A stretch of DNA of 64,000 nucleotides from Streptomyces vietnamensis (GTDB lineage: Bacteria; Actinomycetota; Actinomycetes; Streptomycetales; Streptomycetaceae), in assembly GCF_000830005.1 (NCBI RefSeq), contig NZ_CP010407.1:434001-498000 (forward strand). The letters are read 5' to 3'. A program made the translations under genes and the position numbers. Of the stretch, positions 12,101 to 18,599 are shown piece by piece. Positions within the stretch are counted from its first letter, which is position 1. Every line of letters begins with the position of its first letter. Below the pieces are notes generated by a model. The model ran no database searches, had not been told where the DNA came from, and was given only the letters and a program-made list of their open reading frames with translations.

Positions 12101-12720
12101 GCGGCGCGCTCGGCGGCGGCCTCCTCGGACCGCCGGTACTCCGCGTCCTCGGCGAGCAGTTCGGCCAGGCTGCCGAACGGGGACGGCCCCCAGGGCTCGC
12201 CCGCGACGGCCTGCTCGTACAGCTCGACCAGCCGTGCGAGGGCCATCGAGACGCCCACGCCGTCGACGACCAGGTGGTGGAAGCCGTAGAAGTAGAAGTA
12301 CCTCTCCTCGCCGAGCTTGATCAGCGCGCAGCGGACCGGCGGCTGGTCGGTGAGGTCGAAGGGGGCGCAGATCAGCGCGTCGATCAGCCGCCAGGCCTCG
12401 CGCTCCGGGTCGTCCGTGGCGCTCACGTCGGTGAACGGCAGGCTGCGCGAGCCGGCGTCGGCGTCGAGCAGCTGCCACACCTGCTCCCCGTCGTCCTCGA
12501 AGCGGCGGATGCGGAGGAAGTCCGCCTCCTCGACGAGCCGGCGCCAGGCGGCCGCCATCAGCTCCGGGTCGACGGGGCCGTTGATCTCGCGGCACTCGGC
12601 GACGTTGTACTTCACGCCGGTGGGGTCGAGGGCGTGTGCCGTCCAGATGTCACGCTGGGCCACCGAGAGCGGCAACCGGACGGCAGCCGGAGCGGGTGCG
12701 ACGGGCGTGTCGAACGGCAT
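3187..12720 (-). CDS. Trimodular nonribosomal peptide synthetase, C-A-T-C-A-T-C-A-T
   Basis: 3,177 residues. Approximate layout: C1 10-440, A1 460-940, T1 975-1040, C2 1060-1505, A2 1510-1985, T2 2015-2085, C3 2110-2555, A3 2560-3030, T3 3060-3130. C1 has HHLVVDG and C2/C3 have HHIATDG catalytic motifs. All three T domains carry GGHSLL. No epimerase, methyltransferase or thioesterase is seen. Pocket residues read by eye are DALLFVGIYK for A1 and DALQFGGGFK for both A2 and A3, codes I cannot match confidently to an amino acid. A2 and A3 therefore probably load the same residue. The ATG at 12720 is chosen because AGGAG lies just upstream; the frame stays open to 12897 and a second ATG at 12786 lacks an RBS. 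Confidence 0.96.
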   Translation of the reverse strand: MPFDTPVAPAPAAVRLPLSVAQRDIWTAHALDPTGVKYNVAECREINGPVDPELMAAAWRRLVEEADFLRIRRFEDDGEQVWQLLDADAGSRSLPFTDVSATDDPEREAWRLIDALICAPFDLTDQPPVRCALIKLGEERYFYFYGFHHLVVDGVGVSMALARLVELYEQAVAGEPWGPSPFGSLAELLAEDAEYRRSEEAAAERAAWREHLAGAPDAPAGLVRGTGRAAAAHGGLPFARRSVRVSPADADRLRAVARGERASWSVLLVALFTVYLHRVTGRTELTIALPVTGRTSRRARSTPGMSSNVVPLRLRVRPEEPLAALVRSVGAEVKHGLRHQMTRYEDLCRDAGVIDGARRLAAPVLNIMGFHAELTVCGHPTVNHNVSNGPVDDLSVAVLDLGAANGLRIDFDTPVEGVDVTAVAAHQDRFAAFLTTVLTAERPTERRVADLDVLSEAERELLTGRWAGPLADAVDTTLVERFEEQAARFPDGVALIDEAGEVTYAELNAAANRWARHLRTRGLGRGDMAGVLLERGTRFATALLAVLKTGAAHVLLDPDFPDDRLRSAAADAGISHLVTRPVLAERVEGPWATHTEAPGELLSYHPGNLGVPLGPDDPACLMFTSGSTGRPKAILSSHRNLVATLIGQPYLPAGPDQVYLQCSPVSWDAFSLEFWGALLHGGTAVLQPGQKPEPALVTELARRHRVTTLLLSATLFNYLTDEHPEAFETVTTAFTVGEAASPAHVHKLQRLRPGITVLNGYGPAEVMIYATTHTIEAGEQPHPVIPIGTPLVNKPAYVLDAQLNLCPPGVSGELYVAGEGLAHGYLGRPDLTAARFVPNPFATDGGRLYRTGDLARFDRDGRLLYEGRADDQIKILGFRIEPGETEAALLTHPAVTQAVVTVHEKRLAAYVVADGDTDPDEIRRHVAERLPEHLVPTYVTALDRLPVTPNGKIDKRALPAPTTVLGTDRAPRNETEEILAALFGRTLELTGPVGIDDSFFALGGHSLLAARLTNHIAEAFGVRLTIRDVFGHPTVAGLAELLGEQGAVRAVPPLVAGEGAGEPAPASFAQRRLWLLSELEGDSAAYNVPMAVRLEGAPDRAALESALSDVVERHAPLRTVFEPVEGEPRQRVLPPERARVSVDWRRVDAGALEGELEAAARRGFDLAVELPLRAVAFEVADGSVVLSLVVHHIATDGLSNAVFFADLQRAYEARVAGAEGSVLEPLTVQYADYAVWQRRVLGSPDDQESVLGRELGFWRGALEGLPEEHGLNLDRPRPARASHQGGQVEVGFGEDLFERVAAFARAEGCTPFMVVHAALVAALTRLGAGSDLAIGTPVAGRGERSLQDLVGFFVNTLVLRTSTAGDPSFRDLLRRVRTADLDAFAHQEAPFDLVLEAVNPTRSLARHPLFQISLGLETDGGPAFELSGVRTGPVEKFSSGSAKFDLEFFLRSDDEKELRATVLFAAELFDEATVRRMATVLGEVLAQVLDEPGLRLSGLEVLSEAERELLTGPWAGPAADAVETTLVERFEEQAAKFPGRPALVGEGVEVTYAELNAAANRWARHLRSCGLGRGDMAGVLLERGVEFAAAVIGVVKTGAGYTLLDPDFPDERLRSAATDAGISVLISEPRLAARLNGPWDTASCSSRQLEDLSGENLGTELSADDVACLMFTSGSTGRPKAILSSHRNLVSTVSGQSYGNFGPEEVFLQCSPVSWDAFSLEFWGALLHGGTTVLQPGQRPEPVLIGELSRRHGVTMLQLSASLFNFLVDEHPEAFATVTVAFTGGEAASPAHVHKLQRLKPGIRVVNGYGPAESMGFTTTHTIEPGDTLIPVGAPLVNKAAYVLDPHLNLCAPGVTGELYLAGEGLAHGYLGRPDLTATRFVPNPFAGAGERLYRTGDLAHFDRHGRLHYDGRADDQIKIRGFRVEPGETEAALLTHSAVTQAVVTVHHEQLAAYVVADGDTDAGEIRRHVAERLPEHLVPTHVIVLERLPLTPNGKVDKRALPEPAPVASAGRAPRTPLEETLLGLFTRTLDTTADLTVDDDFFHHGGHSLLAARLTNHIAEALGARLTIRDVFGRPTVAGLAELVAGRGAGEALPPLVAGEGTGEPAPASFAQRRLWLLAQLEGDSAAYNVPMVVRCEGGLDLGALESALSDVVERHAPLRTVFEPVDGEPRQRVLPPEQARVSVERRRIGASDVDAALAELSGRVFDLAVELPLRAVALELADGSVVLSLVVHHIATDGLSNAVFFGDLQRAYEARLAGVEGSVLEPLTVQYADYAAWQRRVLGSADDPESVLGRELGFWRGALEGLPEEHGLNLDRPRPARASHQGGQVEVDLGTDLFERVAVLARSEGCTPFMVVHAALVAALTRLGAGSDLAIGTPVAGRGERSLQDLVGFFVNTLVLRTSTAGDPSFRDLLRRVRTADLDAFAHQEAPFDLVLEAVNPTRSLARHPLFQICLGLEVGGVPELHLPGVRTAEISGLVNGSAKFDLEFLLRSDDSRRLHGAILFASELFDEDSVRRMASVLGQVLVQVLDDPGLPLASLEVLSEAERELLTGPWAGTVAEVGEASLVERFEEQVVRRPERTALLDGDREVSYAELNAMANRWAHHLRAHGLGRGDMAGVLLERGVEFAAAVIAVVKTGAGYTLLDPDFPDERLRSAAADAGISHLVTAPAFAERVDGPWQTHTEAPGELLSRNPGNLGLPLSPDDSACLMFTSGSTGRPKAILSSHRNLVSTVSGQSYGNFGPGEVFLQCSPVSWDAFSLEFWGALLHGGTTVLQPGQRPEPVLIGELSRRHGVTMLQLSASLFNFLVDEHPEAFATVTVAFTGGEAASPAHVHKLQRLKPGIRVVNGYGPAESMGFTTTYTVEPGDTLIPVGAPLVNKAAYVLDAHLKLCAPGVTGELYLAGEGLAHGYLGRPDLTATRFVPNPFAGAGERLYRTGDLAHFDRHGRLHYDGRADDQIKIRGFRVEPGETEAALLTHPAVTQAVVTVHHEQLAAYVVADRDTDPGEIRRHVAERLPEHLVPTHLVVLERLPLTPNGKVDKRALPEPAPVASAGRAPRTPLEETLLGLFTRTLDTTADLTVDDDFFHHGGHSLLGARLTNHIAGALDVRLTIRDVFQHPTPARLAEHIESLKTAPVRKARPALRRRTATETVSETVAKPQTATANATATERIS

Positions 12721-12863
12721 GGGGGCTCCTGGGGAAGTCACGGCGGAGGAGAGGGAGGAGAGGGGCTCGGGCGGGGCAGTCGCCATACAACCCGTGGGCC
12801 GGGGCGGGGAGCGGCAGTTGCTGCGGCGGTACGCCAGCGGTTCGGCGGCGGGGCGGCAGTCGG

Positions 12864-12939
12864 GCGGCAGCGGTTCCGGCAGTCGTACGGACTCCACCGG
12901 CCGTACGGGGATGCGGCAGCGGTTCCGGCAGTCGTACGG
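12864..12939. repeat. 27-bp direct repeat upstream of the NRPS gene
   Basis: Two identical 27-bp copies, 12864-12890 and 12913-12939 (49 bp start to start), each containing GGTTCCGGCAGTCGTACGG. They lie 144-219 bp upstream of the NRPS ATG, in the 255-bp gap after the XRE regulator gene. Extra partial GTCGTACGG and CCGTACGGG copies occur around them. The placement fits an operator array for the NRPS promoter, but slippage-type duplication is also possible. Confidence 0.7.
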
Positions 12940-12975
12940 CGGTCGGCGGCGGCCCGCCGGTCGTACGGGTGCCGC

Positions 12976-14364
12976 TCACCGGACCGGCGTGCGCACCCCG
13001 GTCGTCACGGACACGGGCGCGGGCGCGGTCGCCCTCGCAGTCGCCGTCGCCGTCGCCGCGAGGGCGCGTACCACGCACAGCACGCGGAACGCGGAGCGGC
13101 CGCCGCCCGTACCGGCCCGGATCACGCCGCTGACCAGCAGGTCGCGGACCGTGCGGCCGCAGTGCGGCAGGGGCATGCCGGTCAGTCGGACGACGTCCTC
13201 CAGGACGAACTCGCCCTCGCCCGCGGCGCACAGCGCGCCGATCAGCTCCCGGTGGCCGTCGGGGAGCGCGGCGAGGGTGCGGGCGACGCGCTCGCGGAGC
13301 CGGGAGCCGGAGCGGCCGTCGGCCAGGTGGTCGAGCAGCGGCGCCGGGTCGGACTCGACGATGCCGCGCAGCGTGGGCAGGTCGCAGACGGTGAGCCAGG
13401 AGGCCGCGGCGGAGAGTGCGAGCGGGTGGCCGTCGAGCCGGTGGCTGACCCACGCGACGTCCGCGAGGACGCGGTCGTCGGGAACGATGTCGGGGCGGAC
13501 GTGGCGGAGCCGGCTGAGGAGGAACCGGGCGGCGGGTGCGTCGGAGCGGATGCCGTCGGACGGGTCGGGTGCCTCCAGCGGGGAGAGGAGGAAGAGGCGT
13601 TCGCCGGGGACGTTCCAGGGTTCGTCGGCGGTGAGGAGGAGGCGGAGTCCGGGCAGTTCGCGCAGCAGTCGGCTCAGGCGGTGGAAGTCGAGGAGTGCGG
13701 TGTCGACGCCGTCGAGGACGAGGAGCACGGCGCGGTCGCCGAGGGCGCCGGCCAGTTCGGGGGTCAGTTCGTCGGCCCGGCCGTCGCCGTGCAGGAAGGC
13801 GGCGCAGTCGGCCGTGAGGGCCGCGAGCTGCTCGTCGTCGGCCGGCAGGCAGTCGGCGACCGCCCCGGGGGCGGTGTGCCAGAGGACCGGGAAGCCGGTG
13901 GCGTGCAGCCGGGCCGCCGCCTCCAGGGCCAGTCTCGTCTTGCCGACGCCGGTCAGGCCGACGACGGTGATCAGCCGTTCGGCTCCGGAGCGCAGCTCCT
14001 CCGTGAGGACGGTGGCCTCGGCGTCCCTCTCGATCAGCGGGTGCAGCGGTACGGGCGGGGCCGGCCGTTCGGCGGCGAAGTGCCGGGTCCCGGTGCCGCC
14101 CCGGTGGCCGCGCCGTACCGCGTCCTCCAGGGCCGTACGGGCCCGGGGGCCCAGGCGCAGGCCGTCGGCGATCAGCCGGATCGTGTCGGCTCTCGGTCGC
14201 TGTGCCTTCCCCTTCTCCAGGTCGCGGATGGCGCGGACGCTGATGGTGGAGAGGTCCGCCAGCTCCTGCTGGGTCAGGCCGATGCGGAGCCGGTGGCCGC
14301 GGATGAGGGTGCCGAGTGCGGCGGTGGCCGTCACGGTGTCCTCGGGGGAGAGACTGGTCGTCAT
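12976..14364 (-). CDS. XRE-family regulator with NB-ARC-like NTPase domain
   Basis: 462 residues. The N-terminal 75 residues form a Cro/C1-type helix-turn-helix (IGLTQQELADLSTISVRAIRDLEKG). A STAND/NB-ARC-like P-loop domain follows, with Walker A GLTGVGKTR near residue 130 and a hydrophobic Walker B-type strand ending in D (AVLLVLDGVD). There is no long TPR tail, so it is shorter than LAL or AfsR-type regulators. ATG at 14364 has GGGAG upstream. It is the gene immediately upstream of the NRPS on the same strand and is the best candidate for its pathway-specific regulator. Effector and targets are unknown. Confidence 0.88.
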   Translation of the reverse strand: MTTSLSPEDTVTATAALGTLIRGHRLRIGLTQQELADLSTISVRAIRDLEKGKAQRPRADTIRLIADGLRLGPRARTALEDAVRRGHRGGTGTRHFAAERPAPPVPLHPLIERDAEATVLTEELRSGAERLITVVGLTGVGKTRLALEAAARLHATGFPVLWHTAPGAVADCLPADDEQLAALTADCAAFLHGDGRADELTPELAGALGDRAVLLVLDGVDTALLDFHRLSRLLRELPGLRLLLTADEPWNVPGERLFLLSPLEAPDPSDGIRSDAPAARFLLSRLRHVRPDIVPDDRVLADVAWVSHRLDGHPLALSAAASWLTVCDLPTLRGIVESDPAPLLDHLADGRSGSRLRERVARTLAALPDGHRELIGALCAAGEGEFVLEDVVRLTGMPLPHCGRTVRDLLVSGVIRAGTGGGRSAFRVLCVVRALAATATATARATAPAPVSVTTGVRTPVR

Positions 14365-14670
14365 GAGAAGCTCCCGCTCGTCGAGTTGGGGCGGGCCCTC
14401 CGGTCGACGGCCCGGTCGGGCCGCCGACCGGGGGCTGCGCCTCGCCGTCTGCTGGGATCCATGCTCCGGACGCGACTATTCAGGGGGCATCGCGGCACTA
14501 ACGGGCGAGGATGCCGGGCGATAGCGGCATACACGCCCGTGATAGGGGTGCGAGTGGGGTGCCGTTCCGTGATAGCGGGGTGATAAGGCAGCGAGCGGTG
14601 CCGTGAATCCGCTTGTTCCTAGGTTGGTGGTCAGAAGGAAACGCCGCACACCACCGAGAGGCAGGATCCG
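14365..14670. promoter_or_regulatory. Divergent regulatory region with GATAG repeats
   Basis: A 306-bp gene-free stretch between the XRE regulator (minus) and the small secreted peptide (plus). GATAG occurs at 14520, 14541 and 14571, and GATAA at 14582. CCGTGATAG is repeated at 14537 and 14567. The last pair, 14571-14588 (GATAGCGGGGTGATAAGG), has the 11-bp centre spacing used by SARP activators and closely matches 18083-18100 on the other side of the SARP gene. A TAGGTT hexamer at 14620-14625 is a possible -10 for the plus-strand gene. Operator function is inferred. Confidence 0.55.
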
Positions 14671-14886
14671 ATGTCGTACTCCTCCACCACCGCCGCCCGC
14701 ACCTCCGTCCGCGCCGCCGTGACCGCCGCGCTGATCGTGATCCTGACCGGGGTGGGCGTCCAGGCGAGCTGGGCCGACGGGACGACGGGCACCACGACGA
14801 GCACCACCCCGGTCTGCACGACCACGGTCGACGCCACCGGCACGCCCATCACCACGTGCAGCACCGACAACAACCCCTGGGACTGA
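14671..14886 (+). CDS. Small secreted Thr-rich peptide, unknown function
   Basis: 71 residues. The first roughly 35 residues form a signal peptide: a basic N-region, the hydrophobic core AALIVILTGVGV and a likely A-x-A-type cleavage near QASWADG. The mature part is about 36 residues, dominated by Thr/Ser/Gly/Asp, with two Cys (PVCTTT and TTCST) that could form one disulfide, ending NPWD. A GAGGCAGG ribosome site precedes the ATG. It lies just downstream of the GATAG repeat region and converges on the SARP gene. No family was recognised. Confidence 0.75.
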   Translation: MSYSSTTAARTSVRAAVTAALIVILTGVGVQASWADGTTGTTTSTTPVCTTTVDATGTPITTCSTDNNPWD

Positions 14887-14909
14887 CCTTCGTCAGGCCG
14901 GCCCGCTCC

Positions 14910-17900
14910 TCAGCAGCCGGTCGCGAGCAGTCTCTCCGCCTCCGCGAGTTCCCGGCCCATCCGCCGCTCGCGGAACACCTCGACCGCCGGGACGAGCAGC
15001 TCCCGGGAGCGCCCCGGCTCCGCGTCGAGGAGACGGGCGAGGTCCAGGCGCGCCAGTGCGCCACCGCTAAAATCCATGACGCCCTCCCGCGCGGTCACCG
15101 CGCGGTCGTAGAAGTCCCTGGCCCGGTCGGGACGCCCCATGATGACGAACGCGTGGCCCAGGTCGCGGAGCAGATGGCCCTCTCCAATCACGTCGCCGGA
15201 ATCCCGGCAGAGTTCGAGCACTTCCGTGAAGGTCAGGACCGCCAGGTCGCTCCGGCCCTGTTCGAGCAGCAGTTGTCCGACGCGCCGCAGTGTCCTCGCG
15301 CGGCCGCCGGTGTAGCCGACCCCTTCGTAGATGTCGAGCGCCTCGTCCAACTGGCTCTGTGCCGCCGCGATCTCGCCCTGCCGCATCCGGATGTGCGCGC
15401 TCTGGGTAAGGACGATCGCGCGGCCCACGACGTCGCCCGCCCGGTCGAAGTCGGCCAGGGACCTCCGGTACAGCTCGAGGGCCGAGGTGTCGTCGCCGCT
15501 GCTGCGGGCGATGAGGGCCATGTCGCGGCGGCACAGTGCCTCGCCCATCGGCTCGTCGAGCGCCTGGAAGACGTCGAGCGCCGAGTTCAGGGCCTGCCGG
15601 GCGGTGTCGAACTGGTTGCGGCTCATGTAGAGCGAGCCGAGCGAGGCGCGTATCGCGGCGGTGCCGCGCAGGTTGCCCGCCTTGCGGACGGCGGCCAGGG
15701 CGCTCAGATGGGTCTGCTCCCACAGGTCGTAGTGGCCGCGCACCTCGAACAGGGTGACGAGCGAGGTCGCGAGGTCCCAGCTGAGGTCGTGGAGGCCCGC
15801 GTCGGCGGTGTGCTCGACCATCCCGCACAGGGAGGCCTGTTCCGCGTCGAGCCAGGCCAGCGGATCGGCGAGGACCTCGTCCGTGTACGAGTCCGGGGGT
15901 TCCCAGCGGGGCGCGTCGCCGTGCAGGACGGTGAAGTCCCCGCCGTACACCTTCCGGTGGGCCTGCTGGGCCAGGTGCATCCAGCCGCCCGCCATCCGGG
16001 CGAGGGCCTCCTGCCGTTCCTCGGGCGTGTGGTGGGCGGCGAGCTGTTCCCGTGCGTACACGCGGATGATCTCGTGGAAGCGGTACCGGAAGCCGCCGGT
16101 GCGCTCGACTCCGGCGACGTCCAGCATCTGCACGTCGACCAGCGGTTCCATCAGGTCCGAGGGGAAGGGGCGGCGGTCGTCGAGCAGGGCGCCCGCCAGC
16201 CAGCTCGGCAGGGTCGGTGCCTGCGCCATGCTCAGGAGGCGAAGGAGGCGGCGGTCCTCCGGTGCCAGGCCCTCGTACGTCAGGGACAGGCTGGCGCGCA
16301 TCGTCATCTCGCCGTGCGTGAGTTCGTCGAGCCGGTGCCGCTCGTTGGCGAGGCGCTGCACCATGGACGCCAGGGTCCAGTGCGGGCGGGCCGCGAGCCG
16401 GGCGGCGACGATCCGCAGGGCCAGCGGGAGCCGTCCGACCGTGCGGACGAGGGCCTCCGCGGCCGCGGCCTCGCCGGCGACCCGCTCGCGTCCGATGATG
16501 CGGGAGAGCAGTTCGAGGGCGCGGTCCTCGGCGAGCACGTCGAGTTCCACGCGGTGGGCGCCGGGCAGGGCGGTGAGGCGGGCGCGGCCGGTGACGAGGA
16601 CGGCGCAGCCGCGGCTGCCGGGCAGCAGCGGCAGCACCTGGCCCTCGCCGGCGGCGTCGTCGAGGACGACCAGGACGCGGCGGGAGGCGAGTCGGGTGCG
16701 GTACATCTCGGCCCGCTCGTCCAGGGATTCCGGGATGAGCTGGCCGGGGATGCCGAGGGCGCGCAGGAACCGTCCGAGGACCTCCTCGGGGGTGGCCGGG
16801 GTGCCGGTGGTGCCGCGCAGGTCGCAGTAGAGCTGGCCGTCGGGGAAGCCGGTCTCGGAGAGCATGTGGGCGACGTGCACGGCGAGGGTCGACTTGCCGG
16901 TGCCGGGCTTTCCGGTGATGGCGGCGAGTCCCACGGTGGTGCGGCCGGGTCGTCCGGTCAGCGCCTCTTCGAGGGCGGCGAGCTGGCCGGCGTCGGACAC
17001 GAAGTCGGCGACGGCGGCGGGGAGCTGGTGGGGCACGGCGTCCTGCCGAACCGATTCTGCGGACGGCGCGGTGGTCGTCTCGGTGTCCTCCGCGGACTCC
17101 ACGACCGCGGGCCGCGCCGGCTCCTCGGGGGACGCCTTCTCCTCCGGTACGCGTACGACTGCGGGTACCGGTACGGCTCCGGTGGGCGCGGGGAGCCGGC
17201 CGGCGAGGATCGCCGATTCGAGTTCCCTGAGCTCCCGGCTGGGTTCGAGGCCGAGTTCCTCGGCGAGGAACCGTCGTGCGGTGCGGAAGGCCTCCAGGGC
17301 CTCGGCCTGCCGTCCGGACCAGTACAGGGCCTGGATCAGCTGGCCGCGCAGCTTCTCCCGCAGGGGGTGTTCGTGGGTGAGCCTCTGCAGTTCGCCCACG
17401 AGCCCGTCGTACCGTCCGAGTTCGAGTTCGAGCTGGATGCGGAGTTCGACGGCGGTCAGGCGTTCCTCGTTGAGCTGGCGTGCCTTGTTGGCGAGCGGGC
17501 CGCTGTCGAGGCCGGGCAGGCAGTCGCCCTGCCACAGCGTCACGGCGCCCCTCAACAACCGTACGGCCCAGTCGAGTTCGCCTTTCTCACGCAGTCGGCG
17601 GGCCCGTAAGACGAGGTCGGTGAAGAGTGCGGCGTCCACGTTCGCCGCGTCGGTGTGCAGGACGTATCCCGGGGGGCGGGTCGTGATCGAGACCTCGCCG
17701 TCCGCTCCGGCGAGGAGCTTCCGTAGCCGCGACACGCAGATCTGCACCTGGGTGCGGGCGGTCTCCGGCGGGTTGTCCTCCCAGATGAGGTCCACCAGGT
17801 GGTTGGTGCTGACCACCCGGTTCACTTCCAGGAGCAGCGCCGCGAGGATCACCTCCTGGCGCCCGGGCGGAAGCCGCAGCGGCCCGTCGGGGCCGTGGAC

Positions 17901-17939
17901 CTGCAGCGGTCCCAGGACCCGGAAGGCGAGGGGCGACAT
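14910..17939 (-). CDS. SARP-family transcriptional activator with NB-ARC and TPR domains (AfsR architecture)
   Basis: About 1,009 residues. An OmpR-type winged helix fills residues 1-95 (FRVLGPLQV start, VCISRLRKLL-type end), followed by a bacterial transcriptional activation domain to about 245. A Pro/Ala linker leads to an NB-ARC NTPase with Walker A GKPGTGKST and a VLVVLDDA Walker B. A C-terminal run of TPR repeats is rich in ALxxx and LGxxY patterns. AfsR-type proteins activate secondary metabolism, often after phosphorylation by AfsK-type kinases; two such kinases lie about 6 kb away. The ATG at 17939 (AGGAA upstream, family-typical N-terminus) is preferred over GTG 17993 or TTG 17996, which lack an RBS. 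Confidence 0.94.
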   Translation of the reverse strand: MSPLAFRVLGPLQVHGPDGPLRLPPGRQEVILAALLLEVNRVVSTNHLVDLIWEDNPPETARTQVQICVSRLRKLLAGADGEVSITTRPPGYVLHTDAANVDAALFTDLVLRARRLREKGELDWAVRLLRGAVTLWQGDCLPGLDSGPLANKARQLNEERLTAVELRIQLELELGRYDGLVGELQRLTHEHPLREKLRGQLIQALYWSGRQAEALEAFRTARRFLAEELGLEPSRELRELESAILAGRLPAPTGAVPVPAVVRVPEEKASPEEPARPAVVESAEDTETTTAPSAESVRQDAVPHQLPAAVADFVSDAGQLAALEEALTGRPGRTTVGLAAITGKPGTGKSTLAVHVAHMLSETGFPDGQLYCDLRGTTGTPATPEEVLGRFLRALGIPGQLIPESLDERAEMYRTRLASRRVLVVLDDAAGEGQVLPLLPGSRGCAVLVTGRARLTALPGAHRVELDVLAEDRALELLSRIIGRERVAGEAAAAEALVRTVGRLPLALRIVAARLAARPHWTLASMVQRLANERHRLDELTHGEMTMRASLSLTYEGLAPEDRRLLRLLSMAQAPTLPSWLAGALLDDRRPFPSDLMEPLVDVQMLDVAGVERTGGFRYRFHEIIRVYAREQLAAHHTPEERQEALARMAGGWMHLAQQAHRKVYGGDFTVLHGDAPRWEPPDSYTDEVLADPLAWLDAEQASLCGMVEHTADAGLHDLSWDLATSLVTLFEVRGHYDLWEQTHLSALAAVRKAGNLRGTAAIRASLGSLYMSRNQFDTARQALNSALDVFQALDEPMGEALCRRDMALIARSSGDDTSALELYRRSLADFDRAGDVVGRAIVLTQSAHIRMRQGEIAAAQSQLDEALDIYEGVGYTGGRARTLRRVGQLLLEQGRSDLAVLTFTEVLELCRDSGDVIGEGHLLRDLGHAFVIMGRPDRARDFYDRAVTAREGVMDFSGGALARLDLARLLDAEPGRSRELLVPAVEVFRERRMGRELAEAERLLATGC

Positions 17940-18082
17940 GTCCGGGAGTTCCTGGGATCTGTCCCCGATGTCGTCCGTCACCGATTCCCCCACCAAAGAA
18001 ACGAGTTGACACGTCAGGTCCGAGTGAGGACAGTCTCCACAACCACCCCCGCCCTGTCCATGCCGTGAAGATCCCGGTCGGA

Positions 18083-18100
18083 GATAGAGGGGGGATAACG
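18083..18100. promoter_or_regulatory. Candidate SARP-type direct repeat (GATAG/GATAA)
   Basis: GATAGAGGGGGGATAACG, matching 14571-14588 at 15 of 18 positions including both 5-mers and the 11-bp spacing. It sits between the SARP gene (divergent, ATG 144 bp away) and the NTF2-like gene (start 55 bp downstream). The two sites bracket the SARP gene. A TTGACA hexamer at 18005-18010 lies between the SARP start and this site. SARP binding is inference from spacing and position. Confidence 0.5.
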
Positions 18101-18154
18101 CGGAGTTGGCGGCTCCCCCCAGAATCCTGGCCGAGACTGAAAGGGGCTCAGCCG

Positions 18155-18553
18155 TTGAACCGCCAAGATGACACGAGCACCGGGTTGCCGGGGCCGGCCG
18201 ACCTGGTCACCGCCGCAGGAATCGACCACGTCCGCCTGGTCTACGACTACCTCGACGCCGGTGACCTGGACTCGTGCGCCTCCCTGCTGCACGACGGCGT
18301 GGTCCTCGAACTGCCGGGTCTGCCTCCGTTCCACGGGCGCCCGGCGGTCCTGCACACCCACTTCGGGCACTCGGTGCCGAGGGCCCGCTACGAGATCGAC
18401 CGGGTCGTGGGACAGGACCGCAGCGTGGTCGCCACGGGGCGCCGCGTGGTGCCGGGCACCGACGGGCAGGACCTGCGCTTCGTGGACGTCTTCACGATCG
18501 CCGACGACGGCATGGTCCTCTCCTGTACCCGGTACTACCACGTGGCGCCGTGA
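18155..18553 (+). CDS. NTF2-like / SnoaL-fold protein
   Basis: About 132 residues with the NTF2-like pattern: an N-terminal helix (VRLVYDYLDAGDLDSCASLL), HDGVVLELPG, a GRPAV loop, and C-terminal strands FVDVFTIADDG and YYHVAP. This is the usual SnoaL/polyketide-cyclase-like or limonene-epoxide-hydrolase-like scaffold, but catalytic residues cannot be assigned, so it may be a binding or scaffold protein. The TTG at 18155 is chosen because GAAAGGGG precedes it at a suitable distance and it gives the family-typical length; an ATG at 18065 in frame would add 30 unlike residues. Confidence 0.8.
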   Translation: MNRQDDTSTGLPGPADLVTAAGIDHVRLVYDYLDAGDLDSCASLLHDGVVLELPGLPPFHGRPAVLHTHFGHSVPRARYEIDRVVGQDRSVVATGRRVVPGTDGQDLRFVDVFTIADDGMVLSCTRYYHVAP

Positions 18554-18560
18554 GCGCGGC

Positions 18561-18587
18561 CCGAGGACGGACCCCGCCCGTCCTCGG
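18561..18587. terminator. Bidirectional hairpin between convergent genes
   Basis: Perfect 10-bp stem CCGAGGACGG / CCGTCCTCGG with a 7-nt loop, centred in the 46 bp between the NTF2-like stop and the beta-helix protein stop. No U-tract, as is usual in Streptomyces. Confidence 0.75.
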
Positions 18588-18599
18588 CGCCCGAGGCCC

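Noticed and set aside
12721..12897. N-terminal extension of the NRPS
   Set aside because: The frame is open but the added residues are Arg/Pro-rich, cover the 27-bp repeat, and no ribosome site precedes those starts, while ATG 12720 has AGGAG.
8026..14583. A 6.5-kb open frame on the plus strand opposite the NRPS and XRE genes
   Set aside because: A by-product of GC-rich codon use: the reading gives low-complexity Arg/Gly/Gln-rich protein with no domain, while the minus strand has full NRPS motifs. The same holds for the open frame at 3328-7356.
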